A model generated the notes under the pieces. The model had not been told where the DNA came from and did not search any database. It was given only the letters and a program-made list of their open reading frames with translations. A stretch of DNA of 22,317 nt from JBQTHI01 sp052390035 (lineage in GTDB: Bacteria > Actinomycetota > Acidimicrobiia > Spongiisociales > ZC4RG35): positions 1 through 22,317 of the forward strand of contig JBQTHI010000112.1 of the NCBI GenBank assembly GCA_052390035.1, read 5' to 3'. Below are positions 1 to 5,646 of the stretch, piece after piece. Position 1 is the first letter of the stretch. The number at the start of each line of letters is the position of its first letter. The translations under genes and the position numbers were made by a program.

Positions 1-254
1 TCAGAGGGGAGCAGATCCGGGGTGAACTGGATCCGGTTGAACTCACAATCGATCGATCGAGCCAGCGACTTGGCCAGCAGTGTCTTTCCGACGCCGGGGA
101 CGTCTTCGATCAACACGTGACCTTCCGCCACCAGACACACCAGGATCTGGTCGATTGCCGGACGTTTGCCCTGTATCACCACTTCGATGTTGTCGGCGAC
201 GTCGGCGAAGGTCCGGGCGAACCAATTCACCTCGAGCTGGCTGTCGGCGGTCAC
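1..254 (-). CDS. MoxR-family AAA+ ATPase, N-terminal part (runs off the left edge)
   Basis: The reverse strand encodes about 84 residues matching the start of MoxR-type AAA+ ATPases, which act as chaperone-like ATPases, often beside DUF58 and von Willebrand factor A proteins. The visible part has the family N-terminal helix (VADNIEVVIQGKRPAID), then LVAEGHVLIEDVPGVGKTLL, which contains the Walker A loop GVGKT, then the segment ending FTPDLLPSD. Walker B and the sensor residues lie outside the window. In this frame the first usable start is GTG at 254-252, with GAGGG about 7 nt upstream; an in-frame stop sits at 302-300. A much stronger ribosome binding site precedes an out-of-frame ATG at 303-301 (see findings), so the true N-terminus may be longer. 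The gene is divergent from the small genes that follow. Family assignment is firm; the start is uncertain. Confidence 0.88.
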   Translation of the reverse strand, partial: MTADSQLEVNWFARTFADVADNIEVVIQGKRPAIDQILVCLVAEGHVLIEDVPGVGKTLLAKSLARSIDCEFNRIQFTPDLLPS

Positions 255-345
255 CAGCCGGCCCTCGCCCCTTTGGTCATCGTCCGCACGGTCTATGGCT
301 CATGTCTGGTCTCCTTCGCTCATGTCGCAATAGCCCCTGGTGTCG

Positions 346-375
346 TTGACTGTGGAAGGTAATCTGAACGATATT
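346..375 (+). promoter_or_regulatory. Putative sigma-70-type promoter for the small-gene pair
   Basis: TTGACT (346-351) and GATATT (370-375) are spaced 18 bp apart and resemble -35 and -10 boxes. A start site about 7 nt downstream would leave a leader of roughly 20 nt that just contains the ribosome binding site at 391-397. This is motif matching by eye only. Confidence 0.4.
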
Positions 376-390
376 CCGGGGTGGATGCAA

Positions 391-397
391 AAGGAGG
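391..397 (+). promoter_or_regulatory. Strong Shine-Dalgarno site fixing a GTG start at 404
   Basis: AAGGAGG (preceded by two further A residues) lies 6 nt before GTG 404-406. It is the best ribosome binding site in the first 2 kb and is the main reason for calling the short frame at 404-676 a real gene. Confidence 0.7.
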
Positions 398-403
398 CGT
401 CAG

Positions 404-676
404 GTGTTCCGTGGGCGGGGAGCCGGGGCCGAGGCTCGATGGTGGGCCGAGGCAGCCTCGTTGTTTCTCGAATTGACCAGTATGGCCTGGGCGCTCCGCC
501 GGCGCGGCTGGTGGCGGCGCCGCCCTTTTGTCCCGTTGCCTGACCGGGCCTATGTCGAGTGGCGTGCCTACACCGCATATGGCGACCGATCGGCGCGGAT
601 CAGCCGATCCGACCTGGCCTCTTACCTACGCTGGCGGCGCCGGTATCGCCAATTCGTCGGATCGGTGCCAACGTGA
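404..676 (+). CDS. Small conserved-looking protein of unknown function (90 aa)
   Basis: I do not recognise a named family. The protein is basic and rich in arginine and tryptophan. An N-terminal amphipathic stretch (WWAEAASLFLELTSMAWALRR) is followed by an R/W-rich patch, then RPFVPLPDRAYVEWRAYTAYGD and a C-terminal DLASYLRWRRRYR. The PFxPLPDxxYxxWRxxTAYGD part followed by a YLRW segment reminds me of uncharacterised small actinobacterial proteins, but I could not check this. There is no signal peptide and no clear membrane helix. The GTG start is supported by AAGGAGG 6 nt upstream. The stop overlaps the next gene's GTG start (GTGA at 673-676), so the two are probably translated together. Confidence 0.65.
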   Translation: MFRGRGAGAEARWWAEAASLFLELTSMAWALRRRGWWRRRPFVPLPDRAYVEWRAYTAYGDRSARISRSDLASYLRWRRRYRQFVGSVPT

Positions 677-1206
677 CCATCACCGGGCTTCGTCAGCGAC
701 TCGAAAACTTGGAAGGGGTGGCCGGGATCCAGCTCGAGCTGGCCGAAGGAGGTCTCAGTGGGATCCGGGTGACGTTGTCGGAGGGGGCCGACGAGGCTTT
801 GGTGCTCGAACGTGTCCGGGCGATGTTGGTCACTTACGGATTGCGTTCACCCGATCCGATCACTGAGGCCGTCTCCAATGGGGGTGTCGTCGACGAAATC
901 GAGATATCGATCGCCCAGGAGGGTGAGGCGATGAGAGTGGTTGTTGCCGGACTGGGGGAGATAGTCGTCCAGGTGGTGGAGCCGACCCCATTGGCGGCCG
1001 CCCGGGCCGTGGCCAGGGGTCGGGCCCGGCTGCTCGGCCGGCCGGAACCCGAGGTGCTTTGGATCGGGTTGGATCTGGTGGGTGATTGGAAGATCCTCAC
1101 CGTCCTTTCTCGGCTCCCCGGGGGAAAGGTGACGGTGGGAGCCGCTGTGGTGGAGGAAGGGTGGGAGCCTGCCCTCAACATCGCCGTCGCCCGCTCGTTC
1201 GAGTGA
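673..1206 (+). CDS. Conserved-looking protein of unknown function with ACT-like repeats (177 aa)
   Basis: The frame is open further upstream, but GTG at 673 overlaps the previous stop by 4 nt (GTGA) and gives a natural N-terminus (VTITGLRQRLENLEGVAGIQLEL). I do not recognise a named family. Two alternating strand/helix segments are visible. The first (about residues 15-55: VAGIQLELAEGGLSGIRVTL, then a helix LVLERVRAML) has the beta-beta-alpha look of an ACT-like regulatory fold. The second (about 75-175) starts EIEISIAQEGEAMRVVVAGL and includes a helix TPLAAARAVARGRARLLG, then strands WIGLDLV and KVTVGAAVVEEG. There is no signal peptide, membrane helix or obvious catalytic motif. It probably forms an operon with the 90-aa gene. 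The ACT-like comparison is inference from pattern only. Confidence 0.65.
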   Translation: MTITGLRQRLENLEGVAGIQLELAEGGLSGIRVTLSEGADEALVLERVRAMLVTYGLRSPDPITEAVSNGGVVDEIEISIAQEGEAMRVVVAGLGEIVVQVVEPTPLAAARAVARGRARLLGRPEPEVLWIGLDLVGDWKILTVLSRLPGGKVTVGAAVVEEGWEPALNIAVARSFE

Positions 1207-1260
1207 GCTTGTACGGCCGGTTGACGAAACATCAACAAGGCGATGATGGCTCGGCATTAG

Positions 1261-1301
1261 TTGTCTGGCGGCGGATAGGGGCTTGATAACCTTCGACGAC
1301 G
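1261..1301 (+). promoter_or_regulatory. Putative promoter for a leaderless HNH mRNA
   Basis: TTGTCT (1261-1266) lies upstream of GATAACCT (1285-1292), which offers -10 matches as GATAAC (18-bp spacing) or TAACCT. The start site would fall only 0-5 nt before the ATG at 1302. No Shine-Dalgarno sequence precedes that ATG, so a leaderless transcript, common in actinobacteria, fits both observations. This is inference from motif positions. Confidence 0.35.
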
Positions 1302-1799
1302 ATGGTCAGGTCGTTGATCCTCAATGCCAGTTATGAGCCGCTGTCGGTGGTGCCAAGCCGGCGGGCGGTCGTTCTCGTTTCGCGCGGCCGGGCGAGCGTC
1401 ATCGAACATCGCGACGAGGTGTGGCATGCGGCCACGTTCTCTATCCAGGTGCCGTCGGTAGTTCGACTCAACACCTACGTGAAGGTGCCCTACGAACGGA
1501 CCATCCCGGTAAGCCGTCGAGCAGTCTTTGGGCGAGACAACCACCGGTGCCAGTACTGCGGAGCACCGGCCGAGAGCCTTGATCACGTCACCCCACGGTC
1601 CAGGGGCGGAGCACACACCTGGGACAACGTGGTCGCCTGCTGCCGCCGCTGCAACCTGCACAAGGGCGACCGGCTTCTCGGCGAGGCGGGGCTCAGCCTC
1701 GTCCGCCGCCCCTCCGCTCCCCATCGTTATGGGTGGGTATTCGCAAGCGCCGGGTACGTACTCGATCCGTCCTGGCACGCATATCTGCTGAGCGCCTAA
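1302..1799 (+). CDS. HNH endonuclease
   Basis: A 165-aa protein with a compact HNH (beta-beta-alpha metal) nuclease domain in its second half. C83-x2-C86 and C114-x2-C117 look like a structural zinc site. D94-H95 in LDHVTPRSRGG and N109 in WDNVVACC form the HNH core, followed by NLHKGDR. The N-terminal half (SLILNASYEPLSVVPSRRAVVLV) is typical of the small free-standing HNH proteins common in actinobacteria. Their cellular role is not established; DNA processing or repair is possible. No signal peptide or intein features are seen. It has its own likely promoter and lies about 150 bp before mraZ. The ATG at 1302 has no ribosome binding site. The family call is secure; the biological role is unknown. 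Confidence 0.9.
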   Translation: MVRSLILNASYEPLSVVPSRRAVVLVSRGRASVIEHRDEVWHAATFSIQVPSVVRLNTYVKVPYERTIPVSRRAVFGRDNHRCQYCGAPAESLDHVTPRSRGGAHTWDNVVACCRRCNLHKGDRLLGEAGLSLVRRPSAPHRYGWVFASAGYVLDPSWHAYLLSA

Positions 1800-1864
1800 A
1801 AGGCCGAGCACCTCTCCCGATGCCTCCGCCCAATGCCTGTGTCGGTCCTGGGCCGGGATCTCGG

Positions 1865-1908
1865 TGGGGGGAAATGGTTGACTTATGGCACAAAGTGGGG
1901 CAAACTGG
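1865..1908 (+). promoter_or_regulatory. mraZ promoter with a series of MraZ-type operator boxes
   Basis: TGG triplets recur at 1865, 1875, 1886, 1896 and 1906, at 10-11 bp steps. The last three read TGGCA-N5-TGGGG-N5-TGGCA. In E. coli, MraZ is known to bind TGGGN repeats separated by 5 nt upstream of its own gene. The boxes lie over a promoter-like pair, TTGACT (1878-1883) and CAAACT (1901-1906), with 17-bp spacing, so binding would be expected to block RNA polymerase. Binding in this organism is inferred. Confidence 0.7.
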
Positions 1909-1947
1909 CACACCAGAGGAGGACAGCCACATGAGGGAAGGACAGAT

Positions 1948-2385
1948 GTGTTCCTCGGCAAAGCGGTTCACACCATCGATGAGAAGGGCCGGTTGGTCCT
2001 CCCGGCGTTTGTCCGTCGGAGTCTGGAGGGGGCAGAAAAGTGCATCATCGCTCCCGCTCGCGATGGATCCCTCACCGTCTTCCGCCCCGAAGATTTCACC
2101 AGGGAAGCCGACCAGATGATGGCGGCCGCCACCAACCCTAGAGGACGACGGCTCCTGCGGATGTTCACCTCGACTGCTCACGAGCAGAAGGTCGACAAGT
2201 CGGGGCGGATTTTGATCAACGAGGTCTTACGACAGTTCGCCGGCATCAGCATTCCATCCGAGGTAGTGGTGAACGGCTACTACCGCGCGGCGGAGATCTG
2301 GAACATGGCTCGCTTTGAGCAAAACGAGGCGAAGGCCACCGGCGAGTACATCGAGACCGACGATGAGGAGGACACCACCGCCTAG
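1948..2385 (+). CDS. mraZ: Transcriptional regulator MraZ
   Basis: A 145-aa protein with two SpoVT/AbrB-like swapped-hairpin domains. The signatures are DEKGRLVLP (residues 11-19) and DKSGRILIN (83-91). MraZ is an oligomeric DNA-binding protein that represses the dcw operon it heads. The frame stays open to an ATG at 1885, but GTG 1948 gives the family N-terminus (MFLGK..HTIDEKGR) and has AAGGA 5 nt upstream, and the earlier ATG lies inside the operator and promoter. The C-terminus is unusually acidic (TDDEEDTTA). The next gene, rsmH, follows after a long hairpin. Confidence 0.93.
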   Translation: MFLGKAVHTIDEKGRLVLPAFVRRSLEGAEKCIIAPARDGSLTVFRPEDFTREADQMMAAATNPRGRRLLRMFTSTAHEQKVDKSGRILINEVLRQFAGISIPSEVVVNGYYRAAEIWNMARFEQNEAKATGEYIETDDEEDTTA

Positions 2386-2393
2386 TTCTGGAT

Positions 2394-2478
2394 CATGGCC
2401 AGCCCCCCGGTAACCAAATGGAAGGCCCCTGACTCCGCCCGCTTCCTTTTGGTGCCAGCGCCCGGGGGGCTGGCCATG
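2394..2478. repeat. 85-nt near-perfect palindrome between mraZ and rsmH
   Basis: CATGGCCAGCCCCCCGG (2394-2410) is an exact inverted copy of 2462-2478: 17 of 17 bases. Inside it, 2413-2424 and 2442-2453 form a second stem of 12 positions with a single T-T mismatch, leaving a 17-nt apical loop. A small asymmetric internal loop (2411-2412 against 2454-2461) joins the stems. In RNA this would be a very stable hairpin that buries both candidate rsmH start codons (2395 and 2476) and the G-run before the second. There is no U tract, so it is not a standard intrinsic terminator. It could be a translational or attenuation element, or a REP-like palindromic repeat; the sequence alone does not decide. 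Confidence 0.85.
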
Positions 2479-3462
2479 GCCCAGGACCGGCAGCCCGGAT
2501 TTCACCGGCCAGTGATGGTCGGCGAGGTGGTGGAACTGCTCGGACCGGTTCCGCCGGGGGTGGTGGTCGACGCCACCTTCGGGGGAGGAGGCCATGCGGT
2601 GGCCTTGTTGAGGGCGCTCGGACCCGATCACCGGGTACTCGGCATCGATCGGGATCCTGAAGCCCTCGGGCCTGAAGTGGCCGGGCCCGAAGCGGTCGGG
2701 CGAGAGATGGTGAAGCCGGAGGACGTGAGGAGGCTGACGGTGGTAAGAGGGAACTTCGCCGAACTGGCGCGGATCCTCACATCAGAAGGTGTCGGGGCGC
2801 CGGTCGGAGTGCTTTTCGATTTCGGGGTTTCCGCCCGCCACCTCGATGATCCCGCCCGTGGCTTCTCCTATCGACATGCGGGGCCGCTCGACATGCGGAT
2901 GGACCAAGACCAGGATCTCACCGCCGCCGATTTGGTCAATGAGCTCGACGAAGCCGAGCTTGCCCGCATAATCCGTCGGTTCGGGGAGGAGCCGGCCGCT
3001 GATCGGATCGCTGCCGCCATTGTCCGAGCCCGCCCCCTCACCAACACCCTCGAGCTGGCCGGGATAGTCGCCGCCGCCGCTTCCCGGGGAAGGACCAGTC
3101 GTCGACATCTGCACCCGGCAAGGCGCACCTTTCAGGCTTTGCGGATGGCGGTCAACGGCGAGCTGGAGGCGATCGAGGCCGGTCTCGATCAGGCGCTTTC
3201 GGCCTTGACCTCCGGCGGACGATGCGTCGCCATCGCTTACCACTCGATCGAAGACCGGGTGGTCAAGGCTCGCTTCGCCGCGGCGGTCGGTGGCTGTGTG
3301 TGCCCGCCCGAGTTGCCGGTATGCGGCTGCGGCGCATCCCCTCAGTTTCGCTCTTTGACCCGCGGGGCGAAGAAGCCCTCGGCAGACGAGCTCTCGATCA
3401 ATCGGCGGGCGCGATCCGCTCGACTTCGTGCCGTTGAGAAGGTGCGAGGCGAGCCGGGATGA
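2476..3462 (+). CDS. rsmH: 16S rRNA (cytosine(1402)-N(4))-methyltransferase RsmH (MraW)
   Basis: This SAM-dependent enzyme N4-methylates C1402 of 16S rRNA in the ribosomal decoding centre. From ATG 2476 it has 328 residues, the usual length. The SAM-binding loop VDATFGGGGHA is at residues 31-41 and GIDRD at 56-60. The family block FDFGVSARHLDDPARGFSYR...PLDMRMD follows, and the C-terminal region carries the CVCPPELPVCGCG cysteine cluster. The frame is open to ATG 2395 (355 aa), but the family usually begins a few residues before HRPVM, and the extra 27 codons lie in the palindrome. A 15-bp unit repeated three times encodes PEALG-PEVAG-PEAVG right after GIDRD. The stop overlaps the ftsL start (ATGA). 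Confidence 0.93.
   Translation: MAQDRQPGFHRPVMVGEVVELLGPVPPGVVVDATFGGGGHAVALLRALGPDHRVLGIDRDPEALGPEVAGPEAVGREMVKPEDVRRLTVVRGNFAELARILTSEGVGAPVGVLFDFGVSARHLDDPARGFSYRHAGPLDMRMDQDQDLTAADLVNELDEAELARIIRRFGEEPAADRIAAAIVRARPLTNTLELAGIVAAAASRGRTSRRHLHPARRTFQALRMAVNGELEAIEAGLDQALSALTSGGRCVAIAYHSIEDRVVKARFAAAVGGCVCPPELPVCGCGASPQFRSLTRGAKKPSADELSINRRARSARLRAVEKVRGEPG
2656..2700 (+). repeat. Three in-frame 15-bp tandem repeats inside rsmH
   Basis: CCTGAAGCCCTCGGG (2656-2670), CCTGAAGTGGCCGGG (2671-2685) and CCCGAAGCGGTCGGG (2686-2700) are imperfect copies of one unit. They encode PEALG, PEVAG and PEAVG. The reading frame is preserved and the array sits between conserved methyltransferase motifs. Confidence 0.85.
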
Positions 3463-3902
3463 CCGCTCCTGCCGTTCGAAGCCAGCGCAGTCCTTTAATC
3501 CGTCCGGGCCTCAGGGTCGTCACCGGTCAAGCGCGCAGACACCGACTGTTCCCCTGGATGGCGTTTTCACTCGTCGCCGTTCTGGCGTTCCTCGGGATGG
3601 TCTTCACCAGAACGTCGCTCGATCGCAGCGCCATCGAGCTTGCCGGGTTATCCCAAAGTGTGGCTGACCAGAGATCGCTCAACCAGCGCCTCCGCCTTGA
3701 GGTGGCCCGTCTGGAGAGCCCGGCGCGCATCGCCCCGCTCGCCGAGCAGTTGGGCATGGTCTACCCGCAGACCAGTGGTCGGCTGGTAGTAGAAGGGGTC
3801 ATCCCCGCCACGGTGGCCGACCCCCACTGGTCCGAGATGGACCGATTCGCCGCACCGACGTCTTCGGGCCCAACGTCTTCCGCCATAAGGCCCGGGGGCT
3901 GA
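3459..3902 (+). CDS. ftsL: Cell division protein FtsL (FtsL/DivIC type)
   Basis: A 147-aa bitopic protein. A basic cytoplasmic N-terminus (about residues 1-30) leads to one membrane helix (FPWMAFSLVAVLAFLGMVF, 31-49) and an extracytoplasmic coiled coil (about 57-88). The typical SPARIAPLAEQLGMVYP motif follows at 87-103, then a Ser/Pro/Gly-rich tail. FtsL pairs with FtsB/DivIC and FtsQ and helps activate FtsW-FtsI. Sequence conservation is low in this family; identification rests on size, topology, the ARIxxLAxxLGMVYP motif and the position between rsmH and ftsI. It starts at ATGA overlapping the rsmH stop and ends 1 nt before ftsI. Confidence 0.87.
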   Translation: MTAPAVRSQRSPLIRPGLRVVTGQARRHRLFPWMAFSLVAVLAFLGMVFTRTSLDRSAIELAGLSQSVADQRSLNQRLRLEVARLESPARIAPLAEQLGMVYPQTSGRLVVEGVIPATVADPHWSEMDRFAAPTSSGPTSSAIRPGG

Positions 3903-3903
3903 A

Positions 3904-5646
3904 ATGGCAGCCCGGCGGGCGGGTCGCCGGCTGGGTGCAGCCCATTTCCGGCTTGGAACGCTCGGAGTGATATTGGCGCTTGGCTGGGTGGGGATGGCGC
4001 TGCGGCTCTACCAGGTACAGGTCGTGCAGGCGCCCGAGCTTGCCCAGGAAGGAGCCGAGCAACGCCAGACCGAGCGCCGCCTGCTTCCCCAGAGGGGCAA
4101 CATCTTCGATCGCAATGGCGATCCTTTGGCGATGACGGTGGAGGCGCGCAGCATCTACCTGCGCCCCGCCGAGGTCCTCGAGCCGCTGTTTGTAGCCCAG
4201 CAGATCGGCGGGCTGCTCGGACGAGGCCAGGATGAGCTGCTGGCCGAGATCCGATCGGGCGCCGAGTTCGTCTACGTAAAGCGTCAAGTGGAGCTCAACC
4301 TTTCTCAGCAGATCATCGACCTTTCCCTTCCCGGGGTCTACGCACACGACGAGGCCAAACGGGTCTACCCGACGGGACCCGTTGCCTCCCAGGTTGTCGG
4401 GTTTGTGAACATCGACGGAATCGGATCGGAGGGCGTCGAGTACCAGTTTGACGATCAACTCAAGGGCATTCCCGGAGTGGTGAGCTTCGAGCAGGCACCG
4501 GACGGTGTTCCGATCCCCTGGGCGCCATCGCAAACCACTCCGGCGGTGCCAGGCGACGATCTGGTGACGACGATCGACCTACCGACCCAATACGCCGCCG
4601 ACCAGGCCTGTCAGGAGACGCTTTTGACGACCGGTGGCACGGGCTGCTGGATCGTGGCGATCGAGGTCGAAACCGGAGCGGTCCTGGCAATCGCCGGAGC
4701 ACCGGTTTTCGATCCAACCACCCGCCTGGCGAGCGACGGGTCGGCCTTCGCCAACTTCGCCGTGAGAGGCATGTATGAGCCCGGCTCCACCCAGAAGCTC
4801 ATCACCGTGGCCGGGGCCATCGAAGATGAAGTCGTTGGTCCCGACACTGTGATCGGAGCGGTGGCGGATCAGATCGAGTTGAGGCCCGGGGCCTGTGTGA
4901 GCAACACCGACGAGGTGTACGGTTGTTACTCGGACTTCGAAGAACACGACACCCACGACATGGCGGTGATCGACGTTTTTAGGCGGTCGTCCAACGTCGG
5001 CACCATCAAGATCGCCCAGATGATGACGAGGGACCAGATCGCCAGGCATTTGGAGGCGTTCGGCTTCGGAAAGGCCACCGGGCTCGACTATCCGGGAGAA
5101 GCCAACGGTCTCATCAACCTGGACCCCTCCTGTCAGACCTGTCGCCTGTCGGCCGCGATCGGTTATGGAGTGGCGGTCACTCCCCTCCAGATTGCCGCGG
5201 CTTATGGGGCAATCGGCAACGACGGAGTCTGGGTGCGGCCCCACTTGTTGGCTGCCACCCACTCCCTCGATGGAACCACCCACCAGACCGAGGGAGAAAC
5301 CCGGCGAGTAGTCAGTCAACGCACCGCCCATCTGATGAGGCAACTCCTTTCGCAGGTAGTGGAGGCTGGGACCGGGATCTCTGCCCAGGTTCCCGGATAT
5401 CAGGTAGGTGGCAAGACCGGCACCGCCGACAAGCTGGGCGAAGATGGGCGGTATACCGACATCACTATGGCGAGCTTTGTCGGGATGGGTCCGATCGACG
5501 ATCCCAAGGTGGTGGTGGCGGTGGTGGTCGACAGCCCGGCCTACGAATATCGAACGGGCGGCCTCGCCGCCGCCCCAGCCTTCGCCCGGGTCCTCGAACA
5601 GGCCCTCCACCGGCTAGGAGTCCCCCCCAATGCCGCCTCCGGGTAG
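3904..5646 (+). CDS. ftsI: Peptidoglycan D,D-transpeptidase FtsI (class B penicillin-binding protein)
   Basis: A 580-aa septal transpeptidase that crosslinks glycan made by FtsW. One N-terminal membrane anchor lies at about residues 16-34 (TLGVILALGWVGMALRLY). The class B pedestal motif LLPQRGNIFDRNGDPLA follows near 58-75. The catalytic residues are all present: S295-T-Q-K298 (active-site serine in EPGSTQK), S362-S-N364, and K504-T-G506 in VGGKTGTADK. There are no PASTA repeats; the C-terminus ends soon after the transpeptidase domain. It starts 1 nt after the ftsL stop, and its end overlaps the proposed murE start by 17 nt. Septal FtsI rather than elongation-specific PBP2 is inferred from its place in the dcw cluster. 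Confidence 0.94.
   Translation: MAARRAGRRLGAAHFRLGTLGVILALGWVGMALRLYQVQVVQAPELAQEGAEQRQTERRLLPQRGNIFDRNGDPLAMTVEARSIYLRPAEVLEPLFVAQQIGGLLGRGQDELLAEIRSGAEFVYVKRQVELNLSQQIIDLSLPGVYAHDEAKRVYPTGPVASQVVGFVNIDGIGSEGVEYQFDDQLKGIPGVVSFEQAPDGVPIPWAPSQTTPAVPGDDLVTTIDLPTQYAADQACQETLLTTGGTGCWIVAIEVETGAVLAIAGAPVFDPTTRLASDGSAFANFAVRGMYEPGSTQKLITVAGAIEDEVVGPDTVIGAVADQIELRPGACVSNTDEVYGCYSDFEEHDTHDMAVIDVFRRSSNVGTIKIAQMMTRDQIARHLEAFGFGKATGLDYPGEANGLINLDPSCQTCRLSAAIGYGVAVTPLQIAAAYGAIGNDGVWVRPHLLAATHSLDGTTHQTEGETRRVVSQRTAHLMRQLLSQVVEAGTGISAQVPGYQVGGKTGTADKLGEDGRYTDITMASFVGMGPIDDPKVVVAVVVDSPAYEYRTGGLAAAPAFARVLEQALHRLGVPPNAASG

Larger units (their letters stand above)
255..403. other. Divergent intergenic region between moxR and the small-gene pair
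   Basis: About 150 bp separate the two divergent genes. On the plus strand it holds a likely promoter and a strong ribosome binding site. On the minus strand it holds a strong GAAGGAG (317-311), 7 nt before an ATG at 303-301 that opens only an 8-codon frame. No stable RNA gene or long repeat is visible. Confidence 0.6.

Noticed and set aside
1257..1961. A 234-aa minus-strand open frame over the HNH gene
   Set aside because: It is antisense to a clear HNH nuclease and covers the mraZ operator; no recognisable domain and no ribosome binding site.
4579..5610. A 343-aa open frame on the minus strand, and a 244-aa one at 3799-4533
   Set aside because: They lie entirely antisense to ftsI, which has all its penicillin-binding motifs. 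GC-rich DNA keeps such frames open by chance, and their translations show no family motif.
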